The notes beneath the pieces were generated by a model. That model had not been told where the DNA came from, did not search any database, and saw nothing but the letters and a program-made list of their open reading frames with translations. Positions 53,152-64,000 of a DNA stretch of 64,000 nucleotides are shown in pieces. Within the stretch, counting starts at the first letter, position 1. The number at the start of each line of letters is the position of its first letter. The stretch comes from Gyromitra esculenta (taxonomy: Eukaryota > Ascomycota > Pezizomycetes > Pezizales > Discinaceae). The stretch is taken from the NCBI GenBank assembly GCA_038503075.1, contig JBCAML010000012.1, forward strand, positions 620,001 to 684,000. The letters run 5' to 3'. A program made the translations under genes and the position numbers.

Positions 53152-54030
53152 GAGTTTTTCTGCATTTACGGCACTAGGATTTAGTTAAAGGTTATGGAAT
53201 CTGCTTATATATTGTAACTAAATACAAACGTGGTATAATCTGCTCAAAATATTTGTGGAGAAACAACCAATTGAGTTAAATTAGCTGTCCCGGCTACTTA
53301 ATTTTGCTTACCAGATCTCGCTAATCTTAGATCTAATTTTTAGCTTACGAGAGAAAACGCAGCGATATAGATCTTACAGTAGCAGATGAGTAGCTTTCCA
53401 GGTGGGCTATGTGCTCAATAATTCACATTCTGTGGCATCCTAGTCTTGAGTCCTTTTCACAATCCAGATAGTTTCACAAGTTGGCATTATCCGACACCTC
53501 TGAATAGTTTGTGTTAATTTGCAAGACTCTGGAACCTAGAATATCTAGTCGAGATTTTTTTTAGACTGTAATAGGTGCAAGTATCCGAGACAATGTTGGG
53601 CAGCAAAGTTTCGTACGGAGGAAGTCAACGATCTCAGGTCCAGGACCAATGACAGTTAGATTACGAACCAACCAGTAGAAAAGGAACATACTACTCCGAA
53701 TTCTAGTAATACCGTTGAAACCCTAACGAGAACCTTCGTAGCAATTCATCATAGCTTTGGCTATGCTCAAGGACTGAGAAAAACTGCTCAAGAAGACTAG
53801 CAGAGAAAAAATCAATGCCATTTTTGAGCGCCTTTAGAAAATTGACAAAGCCTACACCAGAGAAAGAGAAAAAAAATGTCCCAGACCGATATCCCCAAGA
53901 GATAGATTTCGATCCGAAACATTCCCCCGCCCCTACACATTCGTAGGTGGCTACCATGATATCAAAAATCGATCTATTTTCTGATGCCTTTTTCCTACAT
54001 TTTTTTTATTGGTTCGTTGTGGCGAATCGT
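53152..54030. other. Intergenic, no gene seen
   Basis: A/T-rich convergent spacer between the NAT9 and eL38 genes. An 84-codon minus-strand ORF (53957-53703) has no recognisable features and is not called. Confidence 0.5.
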
Positions 54031-54533
54031 TTATTTCTTAGCTTTGGTGGGGACATCAGTGATGGTGAGCCCTAAAAGAATAGCTTCTAGTTAGATATTA
54101 TCCCCCTTTAAAACAGATGATTTATAAATTTCACGAAAATAGCATTACGGACCAGGGGGAAGGGATTGCTTTAGCTTCTCAGCCTTTTCCGCATCGTTAA
54201 GGACGAGAGTGTAGAGGTGGCGATGGCATCGGACTTTGAACTTGATCAAAGTCTGGCCTTTAGGAGCCTTCTGTATGTCCCAAACACAATCCCATTAGTA
54301 TTCTACTCCTTTGTCCAGCCCCAATACCCTTGCCCGATATCTGGCTCCTGGTAAATTTGCTATATTGTTGATATTTCACGGGAGAGTAGACCGACCTTTA
54401 TGCGGGCAGCTAGAAGGCAAATTGAATTAGTATTAGTCATTTTAACTGATCGCACAAAAATGAACATACCCTTAGCATCCTTCCTCCTGCACAGTTCAAT
54501 AAACTGCTTGATGTCGTGAACCTGCTTAGGCAT
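54031..54533 (-). CDS. 60S ribosomal protein eL38 (RPL38)
   Basis: Four exons on the minus strand: 54533-54470, 54409-54396 (14 nt), 54270-54153 and 54071-54031. They encode 78 aa, the normal eL38 size. Diagnostic text is [20 protein letters not shown], then [20 protein letters not shown], and [14 protein letters not shown]. It is a component of the large ribosomal subunit. The 14-nt micro-exon, coding ARIK and flanking bases, is required to keep frame and matches the conserved sequence. The gene is divergent from the membrane/Ish1-like gene, with 322 bp between starts. Confidence 0.95.
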
Positions 54534-54855
54534 TTTTGATGGTTTTTGGGTGGACGGGGTTTGTCGATAGTCGTTTATGGGGGTTTGTCGTCACCGCTGT
54601 TTACAAGTGAAGTTGCAAATGCGGATGCTCGTGACTCGGGCTCGTGTGTGTGCTGCCAGGACTGTCGGCCTTAGGGCTCAGCCCCCTTCTGTAAGCCACC
54701 TCAGCCAATGATCATCAGCCACATATTTGGCCACAATTAGCGCCACATTGACGTAACACGCCATGCCCCGCCACACATAAAGAGCGTCGCAATCCACACC
54801 GCCTTACTCTCTGAAACTCGAGTCAGCTTCTCATCCTAAGTTTTATCTTGTAGAA

Positions 54856-55428
54856 ATGGCACCGACACCACTAGATCGCATGCTCCACTCAAAAGTACGT
54901 TCTTGAATGTTTTTTTTCTCCCGCCAAGCTTTCGACGATCTGACAGATGCTTTGGCGCAGAACGCATTTCTTGGTTAGTAACTGCTACTATACTTTGCAT
55001 GGGCACTGAGGGATGGGTTTACTCTGAGCTCATGCTGACATGGCGTAGCATTTTCGGGGATAATAACTGCGGTTGCTGCATGGACTATATTGAAATCTGA
55101 TCCTATATTTCCCAAACCTGGTGATCCTCATGGAGGTGAGAAATAACTCAAGTCCACACTACTTTGCAGAATCTTTCTTTAGATATTCTCTGATCAGATG
55201 GTGGGCTTACGTGGTGCGTGTAGATCCGAATGGCTGGAGTCTCGGTGAACTAAAGCAGTGGCTACGGACGGTTGGCGATTTCTTTTTTCATACCCGATTT
55301 AATGTTTCTAAAGATAAGGTCTGAGAATCATGTGTACCTTCTAGAGGGGGTTAGAGCCTAGCGACACAGCTACACGAGCTGAGTTGATTGAGAGGGTTAA
55401 GTTAAATATTCGCCGTCCTCGACAATAG
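54856..55428 (+). CDS. Small membrane protein with C-terminal Ish1/SAP-like motif, 89 aa
   Basis: Five exons placed by frame and splice signals: 54856-54894, 54961-54973 (13 nt), 55049-55135, 55224-55270 and 55345-55428. The N-terminus MAPTPLDRMLHSK resembles a conserved fungal start. A hydrophobic segment (AFSGIITAVAAWTI) follows as one membrane helix, then a Pro/Gly/Asp linker and a helix-turn-helix of Ish1 type (WSLGELKQWLRTRG, then TATRAELIERVKLNI). Ish1-type motifs occur in stress and envelope proteins of fungi. The single helix near the N-terminus could place it in a mitochondrial or other organelle membrane. No single frame spans the gene, so simple ORF calling misses it. Confidence in the exon chain is good and in function low. 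Confidence 0.72.
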
Positions 55429-56780
55429 TCTCTGTATTAGAGCTTCCCTGCTTAAGCTATTTTCGGAGGGTTGGAATGGTTTGTCCTCTGGCAGGTAGGG
55501 TGGGCTGGCGGATGATCTTTTTGGGGTGTTTGGTGTGGAGATTTATATGACCAAAAGGTGTGAAGCAGCGGAAAGGCGCTTGCTATGGCGAATGGATATT
55601 GGAATTGGAATTGTAGCAACGAAATTGAATTTACACTGAGAGTGGAGAGAAGGATACGAAAAAGTACCAATTGAAAGAAGAGCTTTTAACAAGAATCAGT
55701 CTATCCTAGAGTGAAGTGTGAAAAAGCGACGCAAGCATTTGAACGATATGTGTATTGGTTGGTTTATAAATTTACATGTTAGAATTAATAGACTCTCTGT
55801 TTTAAAAATGGCTAGGTAAACAAAAAAACTGTTGAGTGACATAAGAGGTGATTAGGGACCGTTACCTTTTCGCCCTCTGGTCGTGATACCAATGATCACC
55901 GACGTCTGAAACCATGCGGAAACAGGAAGTCGATCCACGCAGCTAGGCCCCAAAACGAAGGTAGGTCTAGACATTCAGTAGGATAGACATGGGGAACTAG
56001 ACATCAGTCCCATAGATCTTTAGTTCTTCCATGCCATAATACTTCTGAAGGGAGCGCCTTATCGTTACATGTAGTAACAACCTAGGGTACTACATGCACG
56101 TAACCTACGGGTTCCTAATTAAATAATAGGAAAATAAACTAGTAGCAGTTTGGTGAAAACGATCTTGATTTATTTTTAGTGGCAACTTCCTCTATCCCTG
56201 CCCGAGTAGTAATTTGGTTTTGGTGTTTTCACTATACTTACGTGTTGTGGTGTTCTCGCGACCCCCTAAAACAAAGTAGCATGGGTAAAGCTGCATCTCC
56301 CTGGCTGTGGCTACATGTATCTAGGCTTTGAGGGAAAAAACCAAATGCACAACAGCACCCGTTTGAATCTTCCTTGCCCTCTCTTTTAATTTCACAACGG
56401 CCCATTGCTGGGGCTACGGAGAGGCTTCCTAAATGCCAGGAAAGCTACTGCAAGACATCCGCATTGTACTAGAACCCACACACGCATTCTCTTGACAGGA
56501 GGTTGACTGGTGGCTGGAGATGCTTCATTTCAAACGCGTGTCAGAGAGGCTCATGTCAAGCTCCGGATATCAGCCTGTGGGGTGGGACAAACGTTTGATA
56601 AGCTGGTACCGATCGCGGGGTGCTCAAGGATAGCGGCGGGGTCCAATCCGGGATTCGCCACTTCCCCCCCGCCTGCTTCCGGAGAGATGCAGAGCCTCGA
56701 TCTCTGCACGTTAGTATAAATATGTTGGCGGGTAGTTAAATCCGGAATCTCGATTCGGTAACTCCAAAAATCGAAGAGAA
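55429..56780. other. Intergenic, no gene seen
   Basis: A/T-rich, with two TACATGTA palindromes (56066 and 56312). 56480-56700 is GC-richer with a tRNA-like phrase that I could not fold into a tRNA. It probably includes the promoter of the Moco sulfurase gene. Confidence 0.45.
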
Positions 56781-59395
56781 ATGGATCCACGAAGGGACAG
56801 CTTGCTGGAGAAAGCTATTTCGGAGGGCTACAATCTAAAGGTGGAGGAGCTGAGAAGAACAGAGTATCCCCAGCTCAAAGGTAGGACACCTGTCACTACC
56901 CTATTGCGCACACATTCATGTCGTTAACTTTATCTGTAGATATCACATATCTGGATCATGCAGGAACAACTCTGTACGCGACTTCTTTGATTCAGTCTTT
57001 CGCTTCTGATCTGTGTTCCAATATCTATGGAAACCCCCATTCGCCATCGCCATCCTCCCAACAAACAACAAAGAGAATCGACGATATACGCCTCCGTGTT
57101 CTCCAACTTTTCAATGCCGATCCTGAGGAGTTTGACGTGGTGTTTTGCGCAAACGCAACGGCAGGCATGAAGCTAGTCCTCGAAGCGTTCACGGCGCAAA
57201 GCGAAGGGTTTAAATTCAAGTACCATGCAGATGCACATACGAGCTTGGTGGGGGTACGGGAACTAGCAAACGAGTCTACATGTTTCGGCTCGGATTCCGA
57301 AGTCGAGCTTTGGTTACGTGGGCCAGCTGAAGACGGACTTGGGCTCTTTGGCTGGCCAGCACAATCGAATTTCACCGGGCGTCGGCTCCCCCAAGACTGG
57401 GCCGGAAGACTGAGAACACAGCAGTTGAGGTGGTACTCGTTACTTGATGCTGCAGCGCTCGTAACGACTGCCCCATTGAGCCTTGGTGATAGCTTAAATG
57501 CTCCAGATTTCACGGTCCTAAGTTTCTATAAGATGTTTGGCTTTCCCGACCTGGGGGCACTGATAGTGCGTCGGTCGTCAGCAGCTATCTTGAGGACCCG
57601 CAGGTATTTTGGAGGGGGCACGGTGGACGCTGTTACTGGACGCAAAGGCACTTTTCATGCACGAAAAGAGGAGTCACCGCACGCACATCTAGAGGACGGG
57701 ACGAGCGCGTTCCATTCGATACTTGCCCTTGATGCAGCAATGGCCACACATGAGCGACTCTACGGCGACTATTTTGAGATCTCGCGGCATGCATTCTCGT
57801 TGGCCAAGATTATGTATGACCTCCTCAAAACCCTCCACCACGGCAATGGACGGAAACTCTGCCATATCTACAGCTTTGAGAATTACACATCTTCAATTAC
57901 CCAGGGTCCAATCGTCGCGTTCAACATGCAACGTATCGACGGCTCCTGGATTGGTTATGCCGAAGTCGAGAAACTAGCTTCTGTGAAGAATATCCATATT
58001 CGTGCCGGTGGCCTCTGCAATCCAGGTGGTGTCGAACAATGGGTTGGCCTTGAAGCATGGGAGGTGGAACAGAACTATCAAGCCGGCCACAGGTGTTGGG
58101 ATGATCAGGATGTAATGAGGGGGAAGCCCACTGGTGCCATACGGATTTCATTAGGTGCCATGAGTACGCTTAATGATATCTTGGTATTAGTGAGATTTTT
58201 GGAGGAGTTTTATGTGGATAGGGGATCAGCAGGGCTGGCTTTGCGGATGGCTGTTGGTGTAAGACCAGAAGCTGTGGTAGAAAGCTTGACGATCTGTAGG
58301 GGTCCTAGCTGTTTACTAGGGAAATCAAGTAGCTAATATGAATCCCCGCTGTAGATCCGATAAAGTCCTGCGGAGGGTTTAAAATACCACCAGGAATTCC
58401 TTGGGAAATTCGACCGCATGGCTTTGCCTGGGATCGTGAATGGTGCATTGTGCATCTGGGCACTGGTTCGGCCATCGACCAGAAAAGGTAAGTTGTGGGT
58501 CCCCTGTAATATCACCCGTCTATGCTCTCATCTAAATGAGAATAGATACAATAAAATGGCTCTCATTAGACCGGTGGTAGATTTCACTACCGGCAACCTT
58601 TCAGTCTCGATTCACAACTCTCACGCACCTCCCTTGCTCATACCTCTTGCCAGTGACCCCCCAGCCCTCTGCGCTCTCAAACTCTCCGCCTCCCGCGTCT
58701 GTGGTGATAAGATCACCACACTAACCTACGGTTCCCCGCACATAATTGATTTCTTCTCTGCCGCTGTCGGGGTACCATGCACCCTCGCTCGCTTTCCTGC
58801 AGGCCTTAATTCTGGGGGAAGACGATTCAAACCACATTTAGCGAAGGAGCAAAGAGTGATGCAGGAGAACATGCAGAACGGTTGCGCAAGAGAAGAGACA
58901 CCGATATTGCTGTCGAACGAGAGCCCAATTCTTCTTGTTAATCGGAGTAGCGTTGACAAACTGAACGCCTTGATTGGATGTACAGGTGGGAAACTCGCAA
59001 AGCCGGAGGTGTTCAGGGCGAATATTGTGATCAAAGAGACTGGCAGTGGGTTGAGCAAGCCGTATGCAGAGGATGGATGGCGACATGTCAAAATCGGACA
59101 AGAGTGTTTTGAGGTAGGGATTCACTCTTATTTTGTTTAGTGGATATTGTTAGTGGGCTAACTACTGGTTGTATAGTTGCTGGGACCTTGTCGGCGGTGC
59201 CATATGGTCTGTGTGGATCAGGATACTGCAGAAAGGAATGAAGAACCATACATAACACTAGCAAAGAGTCGGAGGATTGGAGGGAGAGTATTGTTCGGAC
59301 AACATGCGGTGCATTTACCATTGGAAAGTAGGAGTAGTATCCCGAAGATTAAAGTTGGCGACGTTGTGAAAGTTTGGGGAGACGAAGAGGCGTAG
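56781..59395 (+). CDS. Molybdenum cofactor sulfurase (hxB/MOCOS type)
   Basis: Five exons: 56781-56880, 56940-58295, 58355-58487, 58546-59113 and 59177-59395, giving 791 aa. The N-terminal part is an aminotransferase-V/NifS-like PLP domain: DHAGTTLYA, GNPHSPS, FYKMFGFP with the PLP lysine Lys231, FGGGTV, EDGTSAFHSI, and RAGGLCNPGG with the probable persulfide Cys393. The C-terminal MOSC part has YPIKSCGGF at the domain joint and GPCRRCHMVCVDQDT at the end. It sulfurates the Moco of xanthine dehydrogenase and aldehyde oxidase in the cytosol and is needed for purine catabolism. Length and order match fungal hxB. Confidence 0.95.
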
Positions 59396-61395
59396 TGTGA
59401 TATTGGGCATTGTTGCTGTTGCTGTTGCTGCGAGTGATTGTTTATGATTGTGTGGGAGTGGCCTACGGATGGGTTTATTTTACTTTACCTAATGAATGAA
59501 GACTTTTCCAGGGCAGATGCTTTCTCTTATTGGCATCATCTTATTCGAAGTAATCATTGTTCCAGGAACGGCGTAAGGCGGCTATGATAGGATACGGACT
59601 CTTATTTTTTCATAACGAAGAAATTTAACGATTTTACGATGTCCCAATGTGGGCGTTGGGCCCCACCCCCAATAATAAAACATAGAAAAAGTGCATATCA
59701 CCAAGACGAACACCTCGCCAGCCGCGCTACAGCATCATGTATCCCAGGTGGGGGTGGAACGAAACGAAACGACTGATGCCGATATATAATATATCCAAGG
59801 CAGCATCGGCTAAAGCGGCTGTTTGGTCTTGTATACCGGAGTTCGGCTGACGATACATGTACATCAAGAGGTCGTTTAAAGACCCCCATGCAACAGTTTT
59901 CAAAGTTGGCTACCCCATACCTACATGTACTGTCTCTAAATTACATGTACTCCCGGTAAATCAGATAGCCCGATTTGGTTTCATCCTCGCTTCGCAGGCA
60001 GAGTTGAGCAGCACGAACGAGTCTCGCCTCGCCCTGATCCACTCAAACCTGCACGTTTCCTCCCATGGAGCAAGACCTAACCCTAGATCTACACGTACCA
60101 ACCACGATGCCACGACCGGATACGTCTCTTGGGAGAGCAAATGGTAGTCAGCGATAACGACTCCAAGCTTAGAGTGGTTGCAATCGGGCATCTCGATTAT
60201 ATTCCATGTTTGGAAACAACGTTAGTGTTGATTTTCCATCTATACGTGCCCACACAACTTCACCAAGGGAGAGACATCGGAGCAGGCTAAGTGTTCAGTT
60301 CTATCTAGGCCTCTTGCTAGCCATCTTGCCGGTGAATACAGACAATTCAAATTCGAGTAGTGTGAGGTGAGGCGAGGGAGTGTTCTCCGGTGAAGTAGTA
60401 GAGGTCTCGTTGAGAGTGAGTGGGAGAGTGAGAGAGATCTAGTTAGGCAAAAACTATTCAGAAAACAGAAACAAAACAAAACAATTCAAGAGCTCCCCTA
60501 AAGCTCGTTCCAAGTGGTAATAGATTTCTAGAACCCGTCACCACTACACAGGTCGTGCGCGTTTTCCAAAGTCAACAAGCATGGCCGGGCATGCCCTCTC
60601 ATCTTGGCTGCGGGGAGGGGCACCGTAAAAAGAGCGGTTTGCATGTAAGTAGGGCTTGGGCACATAGGTAGCATATGGAAGGGGAAAACAAAGTTGTTGG
60701 ATCAGCGTTTCGCCACATCTGAGACAGGGAAGCGGAGTAATTCCAAAGGGACTATTCCCGCCGTCGAGCTACTCCCTTTCTCTCCATTCCAAGGGCAGAA
60801 CAGAGAGCAGAGTGAGAGTGGTTTTCAATTGGAAGACAGGGGTCGACAGATCGGGACTCGGAAAGCTGCAGTCTGCAGATAGAAGACCCTGTGCTGTCTC
60901 CTATTATTTATCACAATTCAACAGGAATATGGTGCGGGCAAGGTACAGCAGTACAGCTATAAGATATCCCGAATAGTTGGGCTAGATAGTCCAACCTACA
61001 CATAATACCCAACCCCTTCCCCCCCTCCTCTCCCTCCTCCTCTCCACCCTCTCGATACGTTGCTCCACCAGGAGGAAAAAGCACTCTCGGTCTCTACCGC
61101 CCACTGTCTCTTCCACCTTCTTTCGCTTCTTTTTCTTTTTCTTTTTCCTTTTCTTCTTCTTTGTCCCCACCCCTTAAGACTGTTCTGCTCTGAAGTTTTA
61201 TCCCCTTTCGGCCCTCCCACGAGTCCTCGGAATCGATTCTTCTCTTTTGTTGCATTGTATCAGAAGCACAATTCAATCTCAGCCCCTACAGGTGCTACAC
61301 GACCAGACTCGGATAAAACTGAGTCCTCACACACACGCACCACACGCTCACATATACACTTGCTCAGATACAAATACCAAGCATCCACGACTACT
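59396..61395. other. 2-kb intergenic region, no gene seen
   Basis: Includes three TACATGTA palindromes (59854, 59922 and 59942) and a C/T-rich stretch at 61010-61170 upstream of the Izh3-like start. Such CT tracts are common in fungal promoters. ORFs here show no recognisable protein. In-frame ATGs upstream of 61396 sit in the CT tract and are less likely starts. Confidence 0.5.
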
Positions 61396-62932
61396 ATGGC
61401 CAGTTGTACGGGCTCCACAAGTCTGGTCGATACCTGGGACGGTTTTGACCAGAAAAAACCCAAATACCGCAAGAATCGTCGTCACTCATCGCATCATGCC
61501 CGTCACTTCTCTACAGACCTCTTGGACGACGATGTGCTGCTCGTCAAGGTTTGCTTTTCTCTCGTGCCCGCAGAATTGCATCACGGTGTGCGTTATGATG
61601 GCTTACAAGAGCGCAGGTCGACCTTTTCCTGAGCGAACTCGAGCAAAGATTGGACTACTTGGAAGAATACGGTAACGGAAAACTCGACGAGGGTATCGAG
61701 CGCGCCTACCAAACTCTCCAGGCCGTACGGGAAGGATGCGGAAAGGTTGGAGGCGAGGTCATAGGCGAGGGGAAGCGGAGAGCCAGAGTGATAGTTGAAG
61801 TCCTGGAATCTAGCTATCACGAAGTTCTTGAGGCGAAGGACTCCCTCCCCGCAAAGGTCAATGCCGGTGTACGGTTTCTGGAAGAGCTGTTGGGTGACTT
61901 CGAGTCACAGGCGCACGCTGGAATGGACCGTGGCGTTGATAGGGCCGTGCGCGGAGTCGAGGCGGTTATTGACGTGAAGGATAAGCTCGCGGAATCGATC
62001 GAGCGGGCGATAAAGGCTGCGAGGGAGCGAAGGTTGATCACGTATGAGGAGCTACCGTTCCCATGGCGGGTGAACCCATACATCCTCCGTGGATACCGCT
62101 TCACGGAAACGAAATTGGAATGCGTTCGCTCAGCGTTTGCGCTCAATAACGAGACTTGCAATATCTGGACGCATGGACTGGGCTTCGTCCTTATTCTCGC
62201 AATTGCATTCTATTTCTACCCAACTAGTCAGATCTTTAGCTACCATACCACTGCGGATAAGATGATCAACGGGCTCTTTTTCCTTGCGGCAGCCAAGGCG
62301 CTGGCATGTTCTACCATCTGGCACACGTTTTCCTCGATCTCACACCAGACGACGATGGAGCGGTTTGCGTGCGTGGATTACTCTGGTATCTCCATGTTGA
62401 TCGCGGCATCCATCATGACAACAGAGTACACCGCATTCTACGTGGAGCCAGTTAGCCGTTCTATCTACATGGGTATTACCTTGGTTTTTGGCATTGCTGG
62501 TGTTATCCTACCTTGGAAACCAACGTTTAATAGGGCCGATATGAGGGTGTGGAGGGTCATCTTCTATCTGACCCTTGGTGCCACAGGCACCATCCCAATG
62601 ATTCAACTCTCTCTGACAAGGGGGCTGACATGGACTCTGCTCTTCTATCTCCCCATCGCGAAATCTGTAAATTTACCCCCAACAAACTGAGTGTGAGACA
62701 AGCTGAACATGGTACTGACGTCATTTCTCATTTTTTCTAGATTGCGGTATATCTGGCCGGTGCCTTCATCTATGCAATGCAGGTGCCCGAGCGGTGGTAC
62801 CCGGGGTTCTTTGATTGGTTCGGTGGGTCCCACAATATTTGGCACGTCTGCGTCCTGGGTGGGATCTTGTTCCACTGGCATGCGATGCATGATTTCTTTC
62901 AGGAAGCCTTTTTACTGGCTGCTAAGAATTAA
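61396..62932 (+). CDS. Izh3-like PAQR/haemolysin-III family membrane protein
   Basis: Three exons: 61396-61548, 61617-62666 and 62741-62932, giving 464 aa. The N-terminal ~200 residues are soluble, Arg/His-rich at first and then helical (LFLSELEQRLDYLEEY and onward), as in yeast Izh3. The PAQR core has the pre-TM1 motif FALNNETCNIWTHG, the TM2-3 Ser/His motif (STIWHTFSSISH) and the last-TM motif SHNIWH...FHWHAMHD, which supply the conserved metal-site Asp/His. Seven hydrophobic segments are visible. Izh proteins in yeast affect zinc and sterol homeostasis, and PAQR homologues are ceramidase-like. ATG 61396 was chosen because it begins the conserved-looking N-terminus directly after the CT tract. 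Confidence 0.92.
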
Positions 62933-64000
62933 TTGACACGGGCTTGATAACGGACTTTTTTTCGAGGAATTGTTGGTGATGATAGGGTTTTTTGGTTTTT
63001 TTGGCATATGATTGGGTGAAACGACGGTAGGCAGAAGTGTGAAAAAGCGTTTTGTGTTTTTGGTTTCTTGTGCATAATATTACGGTGGAGGGTGTGAATG
63101 TGACCTCGAGAGTGAGTGGACAGACCGAGTCTTGGTGTTGGGATTTTTATTTATTTCATTGTATACATGTATATATATAGATATATATTTGCGGGTTTAT
63201 GAGTACGTATTTTCTGTTTTCCTATTCATGCTGCATTTTCTTTCTTAATTTTTTTTTTTCTTCGACTCTCTTTCTCTAGTTCTTCTTTTCTTCAATTATT
63301 TTTTTACCTTATTTTTTGCACCCGCACTACATGTAGTTCTTTCTTTGGGTCGATGGACTACATCACATCTCCTAGATCAATCTTGTTTGAACATCATCGT
63401 AGCGCATTTTGATTGTTTTCTTCTCTCTTGATCGACTCTTTCTTTTCTTTCAGCACATAAATGTCAATTTCATACCGTTTTTTTAATATTACATCTTACC
63501 TGTTTCCTTTTTTAAAAAAAGCTGTCAGAGCATCAAGTGTGGACTCATAGGGTGGATGCATAGATGGGGTAAACACTGGATTATGGCAGGGTCTCATCGA
63601 AAAGTAGTTTTAAATATCGAATTAAGTTCGTATGGTATAGGTACATGTATGTAACTTGTATGCCCCGCATTACGGACCATGTAAAGATGTAGATGGTCTT
63701 AATCGCGGTATCCTAGTTCGAATCTACAACGCGATGGACACTGTTCCGTATCAACAACTGTAGGTTTGACCGAGAATATACAGAGTAGAGTAGTACTAAT
63801 ATTTCCCTACGGATATTTAAAGGCCGTCTGACCATGAGCTCTATCATGATAGTTCCAATCTGACAGGCCAAACCGCCAGCTTACAAGAGTTCTGATCATG
63901 AAATATCACCCCGATCTCAACCCTAACCCCATCCCCCATATTTGCCAAGCCTTAAAACTGCACAGCCCTGACTGGTTAGCTTCAAAATGCTATTTACCTG
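62933..64000. other. Downstream intergenic region to window end
   Basis: The Izh3-like 3' UTR and beyond. T-rich runs at 63220-63310, three TACATGTA palindromes (63164, 63328 and 63643) and a telomere-like AACCCTAACCCC phrase near 63920. No gene seen. Confidence 0.5.

Noticed and set aside
53703..53957. 84-codon minus-strand ORF
   Set aside because: No recognisable motif, no neighbours that suggest a gene, and A/T-rich flanks; likely chance.
56570..56670. Possible tRNA (GGGGTCCAATCCGGGATT near 56640)
   Set aside because: I could not form an acceptor stem, D-arm and anticodon arm around it.
63690..63740. tRNA B-box-like TAGTTCGAATCTA
   Set aside because: No A-box or cloverleaf upstream, and the surrounding sequence is A/T-rich.

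Overview
The window is from a filamentous fungus, most likely an ascomycete. The host genes have short GT-AG introns (about 47-120 bp) with CTAAC/CTAAT-like branch sites, and several have very small exons. They encode ordinary fungal housekeeping proteins. A transposon-rich, gene-poor block sits directly beside a compact genic block, and the transposons show C-to-T nonsense decay. That layout resembles TE-rich Pezizomycetes such as truffles, but the species call is inference.

Positions 1 to about 38 kb form a nested transposon island. It opens with a large inverted repeat (1-1996 against 3014-5006) around a LINE scrap. The right arm runs into a decayed Helitron: an OB-like accessory gene at 4014-5257 and a Rep-helicase at 5366-9671. 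Next come a TET/JBP-like 2-oxoglutarate dioxygenase (10301-11929, minus), G-rich satellites, a Ty3/gypsy gag scrap, an unknown 359-aa ORF, a 5'-truncated gypsy pol (17.0-18.7 kb, minus), a long LINE (18.7-24.5 kb, minus), a second dioxygenase-like gene (24982-26793, plus), an unknown gene pair, and a DUF6589-type gene (30688-35782, minus). These are split by five solo terminal repeats of about 410 bp. All five share unusual TTTCA...TGAGA ends and each has a perfect 5-bp target duplication. The unknown gene and the DUF6589 gene are also split by two 2-kb elements that carry only a LINE-type ORF1 and have perfect 16-bp target duplications. Removing an insertion restores the reading frame where I checked. 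The island ends in a 66-bp minisatellite (36.3-37.3 kb) and a MITE-like element (38.26-38.88 kb).

Positions 39.1 to 64 kb hold host genes. In order they are: a mitochondrial presequence protease (CYM1/PreP, minus), a taxilin-family coiled-coil protein (plus), a small secreted GPI-type protein (minus), an NAT9-like N-acetyltransferase (plus), ribosomal protein eL38 (minus), a small membrane/Ish1-like protein assembled here from five exons (plus), molybdenum cofactor sulfurase (plus), and an Izh3/PAQR membrane protein (plus). The spacers contain decayed repeats and a recurrent TACATGTA palindrome that I did not find in the island.

Splice sites were placed by eye from reading-frame continuity and family expectation. 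No alignment or search was run.
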